Shown one piece after another: positions 52,447 through 58,819 of a stretch of 58,819 bases of DNA. Position numbers and translations under genes: made by a program. Source of the stretch: an uncultured Lachnospiraceae bacterium. Its GTDB lineage: Bacteria; Bacillota; Clostridia; Lachnospirales; Lachnospiraceae. The stretch covers positions 1-58,819 of the forward strand of contig CANSUS010000018.1 in NCBI GenBank assembly GCA_947650155.1, in the 5' to 3' direction. Every line of letters starts with the position of its first letter. The stretch's first letter is position 1. The notes beneath the pieces are model-generated. The model saw only the letters and a list, made by a program, of their open reading frames with translations. It did no database searches and was not told the DNA's origin.

Positions 52447-53066
52447 AAATAGTAGTCTGTGTTTCCGGCGGCGGTACCAATCTGCAGGCAGTCATGGATT
52501 CCATTGCAGACGGGACAGTCACAGGAACAAAGATCATAGGAGTTATCAGTAATAATAAAAAAGCATATGCATTGGAGCGGGCTCAAAAAGCAGGAATTCC
52601 GGCTTTCTGTGTTTCTCCTAAAGACTATGAAGTCAGGGAAGATTTTAATCAGGCTTTTTTACATAAGATAGAGGAATTAGAGCCGGATCTGATCGTATTA
52701 GCCGGATTCTTAGTTGTACTTCCGGGAGAAATGATTAAAAGGTATGCAGGGCGTATTATCAATATCCATCCTTCTTTGATTCCGTCGTTTTGTGGAACCG
52801 GTTTTTATGGGTTGAGGGTGCATGAAGCGGCGCTTGAAAGAGGGGTAAAGGTGACCGGAGCGACGGTGCATTTTGTAGATGAGGGAACAGATACGGGCCC
52901 GATCATTATTCAGAAACCTGTTATGGTAGAAGAGTCGGATACGCCGGAGATTTTGCAAAAGAGGGTAATGGAACAGGCTGAATGGGTAATTCTTCCCAAG
53001 GCGATCGACTGGATTGCAAACGGAAAAATTGAGATAAAAGATGGAAAAGTAATAAGCAGGCAATAG
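52440..53066 (+). CDS. purN: Phosphoribosylglycinamide formyltransferase
   Basis: A 208-residue enzyme that transfers a formyl group from 10-formyltetrahydrofolate to GAR. The start [14 protein letters not shown], the catalytic [10 protein letters not shown] and [15 protein letters not shown] (active-site His and Asp) are all intact. It overlaps purM by 7 bp, so translation is coupled; GGAG lies within the purM end, about 11 bases upstream of the ATG. Purine genes purC, purF, purL, purQ and purH are not in this window. Confidence 0.95.
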   Translation: MLKIVVCVSGGGTNLQAVMDSIADGTVTGTKIIGVISNNKKAYALERAQKAGIPAFCVSPKDYEVREDFNQAFLHKIEELEPDLIVLAGFLVVLPGEMIKRYAGRIINIHPSLIPSFCGTGFYGLRVHEAALERGVKVTGATVHFVDEGTDTGPIIIQKPVMVEESDTPEILQKRVMEQAEWVILPKAIDWIANGKIEIKDGKVISRQ

Positions 53067-53112
53067 TACGTAAGAAAGTCATGACAGTGTTAAAAGACAG
53101 ATAGGAGCAGAT

Positions 53113-54384
53113 ATGAAGGTTTTAATCGTAGGAAGCGGCGGCAGGGAACATGCCATCGCAGCAAGTGTGGCAAAGAGTGCAAAAGCGGATGAAATTTACT
53201 GTGCCCCGGGAAATGCGGGAATCGGTCTGATTGCAGAATGTGTGCCGATCGGGGCGATGGAATTTGATAAAATCGTAGAATTTGCCAAAGAAAAGGAAAT
53301 CGATTTAACGATTGTAGGTATGGACGATCCATTGGTGGGCGGCTTGGTGGACGAATTAAATAACGCCGGACTCCGCGCTTTCGGTCCGAAAAAAAATGCG
53401 GCGATTTTAGAAGGAAGTAAGGCATTTTCCAAAGATCTGATGAAAAAATACCAGATTCCGACAGCGGCTTATGAAACTTTCGATCATGCTGACGATGCTG
53501 TCAGATATCTGGAGACGGCAGACTTTCCAATTGTATTAAAGGCTGACGGGCTTGCCCTCGGAAAAGGCGTATTGATCTGTAATACGTTAGAGGAAGCGAA
53601 AGAAGGCGTGAAAACCATTATGTTAGATAAGCAGTTTGGTTCTGCAGGGAACAGACTGGTGATTGAAGAATTTATGACAGGAAGAGAAGTTTCTGTTTTA
53701 TCTTTCGTAGATGGAAAGACGATCAAGACTATGACCTCGGCGCAGGATCACAAAAGGGCAAAGGATGGAGATCAGGGACTTAATACCGGCGGTATGGGAA
53801 CTTTTTCACCAAGTCCTTTTTATACGGAAGAAGTGGATGCGTTTTGCAGGAAGCATATCTATCAGGCAACCGTGGATGCGATGGCGGCGGAGGGCAGGGA
53901 GTTTAAAGGAGTCATTTTCTTTGGGCTCATGTTAACGGAAAAGGGTCCGAAAGTATTGGAATATAATGCCCGTTTTGGAGATCCGGAGGCGCAGGTGGTA
54001 CTGCCGAGAATGAAAAACGATATCATTGAAGTAGTGGAGGCCTGCATCGATGGAAAACTGGATCAGATTGATCTGGAATTTGAGGATAATGCGGCGGTCT
54101 GCGTGGTACTTGCATCCGACGGATATCCGGTATCCTATGAAAAAGGATTTTTGATAGAAGGTCTGGAGAACTTTGCAGGAAAAGACGGATATTATTGTTT
54201 CCATGCAGGAACAAAGCGGACAGAAGAAGGAATTGTAACAAACGGCGGCAGAGTGCTTGGCATTACTGCAAAAGGAAAGACTTTGAGAGAGGCGAGGCTG
54301 AATGCCTATGCGGCGACGGAATGGGTGGATTTCAAAGGGAAATATATGCGAAATGATATCGGAAAAGCGATTGATGAGGCTTGA
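53113..54384 (+). CDS. purD: Phosphoribosylamine-glycine ligase (GAR synthetase)
   Basis: A 423-residue ATP-grasp enzyme that joins glycine to phosphoribosylamine. The N-terminal VGSGGREHAIA, the ATP-grasp core with LKADGLALGKGV and EFMTGREVSVLSF, the NTGGMGTFSP loop and the metal-binding YNARFGDPEAQV are all clear. GATAGGAG precedes the ATG. Last of four adjacent pur genes. Length is normal for the family. Confidence 0.95.
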   Translation: MKVLIVGSGGREHAIAASVAKSAKADEIYCAPGNAGIGLIAECVPIGAMEFDKIVEFAKEKEIDLTIVGMDDPLVGGLVDELNNAGLRAFGPKKNAAILEGSKAFSKDLMKKYQIPTAAYETFDHADDAVRYLETADFPIVLKADGLALGKGVLICNTLEEAKEGVKTIMLDKQFGSAGNRLVIEEFMTGREVSVLSFVDGKTIKTMTSAQDHKRAKDGDQGLNTGGMGTFSPSPFYTEEVDAFCRKHIYQATVDAMAAEGREFKGVIFFGLMLTEKGPKVLEYNARFGDPEAQVVLPRMKNDIIEVVEACIDGKLDQIDLEFEDNAAVCVVLASDGYPVSYEKGFLIEGLENFAGKDGYYCFHAGTKRTEEGIVTNGGRVLGITAKGKTLREARLNAYAATEWVDFKGKYMRNDIGKAIDEA

Positions 54385-54457
54385 GTTTCAAAGGAAAAGG
54401 TTGTGGCAGTAAGTAAGGGGAAAACAAACAGAATTACGCAGGAAGGAAGAAGATACT

Positions 54458-55699
54458 ATGAAAGACAAAAAGACAGTATGGAACATACGAAATTCGGTAA
54501 GGCTTCTGTTAGGGGCAGGGATTTTTGGCATTGGTTTATCCTTGTTTTCTTTTGAGAGTCTGGCTGTGGAAGGAAAAGCAGATTCAGCGGGGACAGTTTC
54601 TGAAATACAGTTAGCTGCCGCAATTTCAGATCCGGCATCGTTGGAGGAATCGGTTGAACTTGCCGCGGCGAATACCGATCAGCCGGCAGGGGAAGTGGAA
54701 GCAATGCCGAATCAAAATGCAAATGTCACGGGCGGGGAAGTGAATGTCCGTTCCGCTGCAAGTACTGCTACTGATAATAAAATTGCAAAAGCGCCGAACG
54801 GTACGGCAATGGTGGTAAGCGGAAAAACGACAGGTTCAGACGGAAAAATCTGGTATCAGGTTACTCTTACTGTGGACGGTAACGAGATAACAGGATTCAT
54901 TCGTTCCGATTATGTGGCATTGGGGGATGTAATTCCGGAGCCTGAGCCGGAACCCGAGCCGGAGCCACAGCCCGAACCGGAACCGGCACCGGAGACGCCG
55001 CAGGCTGAAAGCAAACCGTATGATACAGTGCAGGAAACAAAAGAAGATGGAACGACAGAGTGGTATCTGTATGATATGAATGATGCAGACAGTACAAAAT
55101 GGTTAAAATATCCGATACCAAAGCTTTTAGAGGCTGCAAAAGAATATGAAACGCTGGGAACCCAGGTTGGGCAGCAGAAAATCATTATTATCGTAATGGT
55201 GGTAGTGATCGTGATTCTTGTTCTTGGCATCACACTCTTAATTTTTAAAGTGAAAGATTCTTCTATGGATGACGACGATGATGACGATGATGCTGACTAT
55301 GAAGATACGCCGCCTGTAAGAAGAAAACGTCCGGTAAATGAGGAAAGAACGCCGGCAAGAAGACCTTCCCAGGGAGAAGGGAGACCTGTAAGAAGACCTG
55401 TACAGGATGGTGAAAGACCGGCAAGAAGACCTTCGCAGGAAGGACAGCCCCGTCCGAAACAAAGCGGCAGACCGGCGCAGAGACCGGCAGGAGAACCGCA
55501 AAGACGTCAGGCGTCACAGGGAACGAGGCAGAGAACTTCTGCACCAAGACCACAGGAACGGGAAGTGGTATATGAAGAGGAACCGGGAATGGATAAAAGA
55601 AGAGACCAAAATGGTGCATGGCGTTCTAAAAACTTCCTTTCAGAGGATGATGAATTTGAATTTGAATTTTTAAATATGGATGATCCAAATAAATTATAG
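54458..55699 (+). CDS. Membrane protein with extracellular SH3 domain and charged cytoplasmic tail
   Basis: A 413-residue protein with sharply different parts. A signal-like hydrophobic segment (about 14-36) is followed by an SH3b-type domain (about 90-152; EVNVRSAASTAT, GFIRSDYVAL), which often binds cell wall. A Pro-Glu repeat (PEPEPEPEPEPQPEPEP) and a membrane helix (about 245-268) come next. The C-terminal side has an acid run of about eight Asp, then a long Arg/Pro-rich stretch with ARRPSQ-type repeats, and an acidic end, EFEFEFLNMDD. GAAGGAAG precedes the ATG. Function unknown; it may link the wall to something in the cytoplasm. Confidence 0.8.
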   Translation: MKDKKTVWNIRNSVRLLLGAGIFGIGLSLFSFESLAVEGKADSAGTVSEIQLAAAISDPASLEESVELAAANTDQPAGEVEAMPNQNANVTGGEVNVRSAASTATDNKIAKAPNGTAMVVSGKTTGSDGKIWYQVTLTVDGNEITGFIRSDYVALGDVIPEPEPEPEPEPQPEPEPAPETPQAESKPYDTVQETKEDGTTEWYLYDMNDADSTKWLKYPIPKLLEAAKEYETLGTQVGQQKIIIIVMVVVIVILVLGITLLIFKVKDSSMDDDDDDDDADYEDTPPVRRKRPVNEERTPARRPSQGEGRPVRRPVQDGERPARRPSQEGQPRPKQSGRPAQRPAGEPQRRQASQGTRQRTSAPRPQEREVVYEEEPGMDKRRDQNGAWRSKNFLSEDDEFEFEFLNMDDPNKL

Positions 55700-55704
55700 T
55701 TCTT

Positions 55705-55743
55705 TATAGGAATCTGTTAAATATGATATAACAGATTCCTATA
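55705..55743 (+). terminator. Terminator after the SH3 membrane protein
   Basis: Perfect 15-bp stem (55705-55719 with 55729-55743), 9-nt loop. The T-run after it is short. Confidence 0.7.
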
Positions 55744-55779
55744 GCTTTCTACAGAATCCTGTTTTGAAGGAACGGTGAA

Positions 55780-56163
55780 TTGGTTATGATTATTGAGATA
55801 GACTTTAACAGCGACGAGGCTATTTACATGCAGCTTCGCAATCAGATCATTCTTGGAATCGCTACAAACCGGTTAGAAGAAGGGGAATCTCTCCCTTCCG
55901 TAAGGGCGCTTGCCGGCTCCATAGGAATTAATATGCATACGGTAAATAAGGCATATACTGTGTTAAAGCAGGAGGGATATGTAAAGGTCGACAGAAGAAA
56001 GGGTGCAGTAATAGCAGTCAATCTGGATAAGATACGTGCGATGGAGGAGCTGCAGAAGGAATTAAAGGTCATATTGGCAAAGTGCAGCTGTAAAAATATA
56101 TCGAAAGAAGAAGTGCATGCACTGATCGATGAAATATATGAAGAATATGGAGGACTAAAATAA
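55780..56163 (+). CDS. GntR-family (YtrA-type) transcription regulator
   Basis: A 127-residue DNA-binding protein. Residues 10-75 are a GntR winged helix: NQIILGIATNRLEEGESLPS, VRALAGSIGINMHTVNKAY and EGYVKVDRRKGAVI. It has only a short helical C-terminus and no ligand domain, as in the YtrA subgroup. I take TTG 55780 as start because GAAGGAA lies eight bases before it; ATG 55786 would be 14 bases away. Its stop overlaps the clpC ATG by one base (TAATG), so it probably regulates its own operon and clpC. Confidence 0.85.
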   Translation: MVMIIEIDFNSDEAIYMQLRNQIILGIATNRLEEGESLPSVRALAGSIGINMHTVNKAYTVLKQEGYVKVDRRKGAVIAVNLDKIRAMEELQKELKVILAKCSCKNISKEEVHALIDEIYEEYGGLK

Positions 56164-58655
56164 TGCAGTCACAATTTACGGATAAAGCAAAAACGGCTCT
56201 TATTTTGGCGGAAAAAGCAGCGAAGAGTATGCGCCAGGGCTATGTCGGAACAGAGCATATTCTGTTAGGGTTATTCAGGGAAAGAACCGGAGTGGCGGCC
56301 AGGGTTCTTGCGGATAACGGTGTGGACGAATCGCAGGTCGTAGATATGATTCAGGATTTGATTGCGCCGGAAATCGGCGTTTCCTTAAAAGAACGGGACG
56401 GTTACTCTCCGAGAGCTGTCAAAGTATTGGAAGAAGCGCACAGGCAGGCGGAACGCTTTGGTTCGACGCTTACAGGGACGGAACATATATTGCTCGCGTT
56501 GATCAAAGAAGGGGAAAACGTTGCGGTACGTCTGTTAAATACCTGCGGTATTTCCACGCAGAAGATTTATGTGGATCTTCTGATTGCCATAGGAGAAGAC
56601 GGCGGTTTGTATAAAGAAGATCTGTCTAAGAAAAACAGCAGAAAGAAACAGGGACAGTCCACATTAGAACAGTACAGCAGGGATTTGACAGCGCTTGCCA
56701 GGGAAGGGAAATTAGATCCTGTGATCGGCAGAGAAGATGAGATCAAACGTGTGGTACAGATTCTCAGCAGAAGAACCAAAAACAATCCCTGTCTGATTGG
56801 GGAGCCGGGAGTCGGAAAAACGGCAGTAGTAGAGGGGCTTGCGCTCAGAATTGTTTCCGGGGAAGTTCCATTTACGGTACAGGATAAGCGGGTGCTCACT
56901 TTGGACTTGTCAGGGATGGTAGCAGGGAGCAAATACCGCGGCGAATTTGAGGAACGTATCAAAAAGGTGATCAAAGAAGTAATTGACGCCGGAAATGTTC
57001 TTCTTTTCCTGGATGAACTTCATACAATAATCGGTGCGGGAGGCGCGGAAGGCGCTATTGATGCATCCAATATATTAAAGCCGTCTCTTGCAAGGGGCGA
57101 AATCCAGTTAATTGGAGCCACTACGATTACAGAATATCGGAAATATATCGAAAAAGACGCGGCATTGGAACGTCGTTTCCAGCCTGTCAATGTGGAAGAG
57201 CCGACAGTAGAAGAAGCGATCCGCATTCTTACCGGTGTGGCTCCCAGATACGAGGAACATCACAGAGTCGTCATAAAACCGGATGCAATTGAAGCGGCGG
57301 TGCGTCTTTCTGACAGATATATTAATGACAGAAATCTGCCGGATAAAGCGATCGACCTGATTGATGAAGCCGCTTCTGCAAAAAGGATCAAGGCAGCGCA
57401 TTTACCGGAGAAGATGAAAGAATATGCGGAACAGATTAAAAAACTGGATGTGCAGATAGAGCGTTCCATCAGAATGGAGGCGTTTTCGCAGGCCGGAGAG
57501 CAGAAGAGAGCCCAGGATATTATCATTAAAAAATATGAGAAGCTCCGCACCCAGCATGAGAGAAAACGTCAGGAAATGAAATATGAGATCGGTGAAAATG
57601 AGATTGCAGGAGTGGTTGCAGCATGGACCAAAATTCCGGTAAATAAGCTGACGGAAAAAGAGAGTGAACGGCTTTTAAAATTGGAATCCATATTGCACAA
57701 ACGTGTAATCGGACAAAAGGAAGCAGTCACTTCGCTTGCAAAAGCGATGCGCAGAGGCCGTGTAGGGCTGCAGGATCCGAAGCGCCCGATCGGTTCTTTT
57801 CTGTTTCTTGGACCTACCGGCGTAGGAAAAACGGAACTTAGCAAGGCGCTTGCAGAGGCGATGTTCGGATCGGAAAATGCGTTAATCCGCGTGGATATGT
57901 CAGAATATATGGAAGGACATGCGGTTTCCAAAATGATCGGTTCGCCTCCGGGGTATGTGGGCTTTGACGAGGGCGGACAGCTCAGTGAAAAAGTACGCCG
58001 TAATCCTTATTCGGTAGTACTTTTTGATGAAATTGAAAAAGCACATCCTGATGTATTTAATATTTTACTGCAGGTATTGGATGACGGGCATATTACGGAT
58101 TCCAAAGGAAGAAAAGTAAGCTTTAAAAATACGATATTAATCATGACTTCCAATGCAGGAGCCAAGCGGATTGTAGAACCTAAAAATCTTGGATTTACAA
58201 CGGGCGGGAATGTGGAGAAAGACTACCAGACAATGAAGTCTCATGTAATGGAGGAAGTGAAGAAACTTTTTAAGCCCGAATTTATTAATCGGATTGATGA
58301 AATTATGGTATTCCATCCTCTGAACGATCAGGAGATGAAACAGATTATCACACTGCTTGCTAAAAATCTGACAGATCGCTGCAGGGATCAGCTTGATATT
58401 CAACTTACCATTTCACCGGCGTTAAAGGAATTTATTGTTGAGAAGCATTCGGACGCTAAAATGGGAGCCAGGCCTTTAAAAAGAGCGGTCCAGAATGTGA
58501 TTGAAGATCCCCTTGCAGAGGAGATTCTTTCCGGTAAAATCCGCGCAGGAAGCAGGGTAACGGCAGGCGTGAAAAACGGAGAGGTCGTTTTTCATGTACA
58601 TGTGAGGGAATCACAGGGGGAGGAATCACATGTGAAGGAATCACAGGAAAGATAA
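56163..58655 (+). CDS. clpC: ClpC AAA+ protease/chaperone ATPase
   Basis: An 830-residue ClpC. The N-domain repeats (1-145; [26 protein letters not shown]) bind adaptors. The first ATPase has Walker A GEPGVGKT and [18 protein letters not shown]; a middle UVR-type helical region (about 410-470) follows; the second ATPase has [14 protein letters not shown] and [14 protein letters not shown]. With ClpP it degrades misfolded and tagged proteins. The last ~20 residues ([15 protein letters not shown]) contain a short repeat, ESQ, not expected in ClpC. It is paired with a GntR gene rather than the ctsR-mcsA-mcsB set usual in Bacilli. Start overlaps the GntR stop. Confidence 0.95.
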   Translation: MQSQFTDKAKTALILAEKAAKSMRQGYVGTEHILLGLFRERTGVAARVLADNGVDESQVVDMIQDLIAPEIGVSLKERDGYSPRAVKVLEEAHRQAERFGSTLTGTEHILLALIKEGENVAVRLLNTCGISTQKIYVDLLIAIGEDGGLYKEDLSKKNSRKKQGQSTLEQYSRDLTALAREGKLDPVIGREDEIKRVVQILSRRTKNNPCLIGEPGVGKTAVVEGLALRIVSGEVPFTVQDKRVLTLDLSGMVAGSKYRGEFEERIKKVIKEVIDAGNVLLFLDELHTIIGAGGAEGAIDASNILKPSLARGEIQLIGATTITEYRKYIEKDAALERRFQPVNVEEPTVEEAIRILTGVAPRYEEHHRVVIKPDAIEAAVRLSDRYINDRNLPDKAIDLIDEAASAKRIKAAHLPEKMKEYAEQIKKLDVQIERSIRMEAFSQAGEQKRAQDIIIKKYEKLRTQHERKRQEMKYEIGENEIAGVVAAWTKIPVNKLTEKESERLLKLESILHKRVIGQKEAVTSLAKAMRRGRVGLQDPKRPIGSFLFLGPTGVGKTELSKALAEAMFGSENALIRVDMSEYMEGHAVSKMIGSPPGYVGFDEGGQLSEKVRRNPYSVVLFDEIEKAHPDVFNILLQVLDDGHITDSKGRKVSFKNTILIMTSNAGAKRIVEPKNLGFTTGGNVEKDYQTMKSHVMEEVKKLFKPEFINRIDEIMVFHPLNDQEMKQIITLLAKNLTDRCRDQLDIQLTISPALKEFIVEKHSDAKMGARPLKRAVQNVIEDPLAEEILSGKIRAGSRVTAGVKNGEVVFHVHVRESQGEESHVKESQER

Positions 58656-58771
58656 ACATTTCAAAAAATTAAAGGATAAGTATAGAAAAAAGAAAGCAAT
58701 TATATTATACTGAGTGTACAAAAGAAACAGTGTATGATTGCATTGTAAGGTATTTTAGGAGGATGTATAAA
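58656..58771. other. Gap between clpC and the next gene
   Basis: No terminator or strong promoter is recognised. A TATACT lies near 58710 without a convincing -35. TAGGAGGA at about 58756-58763 is the ribosome site of the last gene. Confidence 0.45.
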
Positions 58772-58819
58772 ATGGCAGTAGTGACAGAGTTACTTCGTGG
58801 GGAAAGTGACGGAACGATC
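58772..58819 (+). CDS. Start of a gene cut by the window end
   Basis: ATG 58772 follows TTAGGAGG by nine bases and opens a frame of 16 codons, MAVVTELLRGESDGTI, to the last base. The N-terminus recalls small Lachnospiraceae proteins sometimes labelled 'endosialidase', but this is a weak resemblance from memory. Product unknown. Confidence 0.55.
   Translation, partial: MAVVTELLRGESDGTI

Overview
The window looks like chromosomal DNA from an anaerobic, low-GC Gram-positive bacterium of the class Clostridia, most likely family Lachnospiraceae. The evidence is strong AGGAGG-type ribosome sites, TTGACA/TATAAT promoters, an oxygen-sensitive class III ribonucleotide reductase, a sugar ABC importer without its own ATPase, and several small proteins of clostridial character. 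The family call is inference; there is no rRNA to confirm it. No insertion sequence, prophage, CRISPR array or integrase was seen, and base and codon use look uniform.

Region 1 (1-4.5 kb): an MBL-fold hydrolase converges on azlC-azlD (branched-chain amino acid export). A stand-alone HPt protein converges on a bacteriohemerythrin. An HD-GYP response regulator follows behind its own promoter and terminator.

Region 2 (4.5-17.5 kb): a dense signalling island. It holds a PAS histidine kinase, an HD-GYP-like regulator that has lost key metal ligands, CheR, CheB, a CheY-like receiver, CheA, CheW and an MCP with almost no extracellular domain. A second intact HD-GYP regulator and a membrane hybrid kinase with two receivers follow. 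No flagellar, pilus, CheC, CheD or CheZ gene is present, so the output may be c-di-GMP turnover or another process rather than swimming.

Region 3 (17.6-28.2 kb): an Xre-type regulator with a tail of six 15-residue repeats, then a beta-1,4-galactan utilisation locus. A secreted GH53 endo-galactanase lipoprotein with a C-terminal CBM61-like module is transcribed divergently from a solute-binding protein and two permeases. A 612-residue protein of unknown family, a 70-residue zinc ribbon and a second, cytoplasmic GH53 follow. Each divergent promoter carries the same 15-bp LacI-type operator just after its -10 box, so one absent repressor probably controls both arms.

Region 4 (28.3-36.8 kb): a second hemerythrin with one substituted iron ligand, small unknown proteins, a VanZ-like protein, the TrkA-TrkH potassium system, a HelD-like helicase downstream of two long inverted repeats, and a TPR lipoprotein.

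Region 5 (36.9-58.8 kb): nucleotide metabolism and housekeeping. It contains NrdD with a fused redoxin domain, a degenerate Nudix protein, pyrF, a tRNA-Ala(CGC), a two-gene unit with a 1722-residue DUF4132-type protein, pyrE, small membrane proteins, an M29 aminopeptidase, purE-purM-purN-purD, an SH3-domain membrane protein, and a GntR regulator coupled to clpC. The last gene runs off the end.

All family names come from motif recognition by eye. No database search was run.
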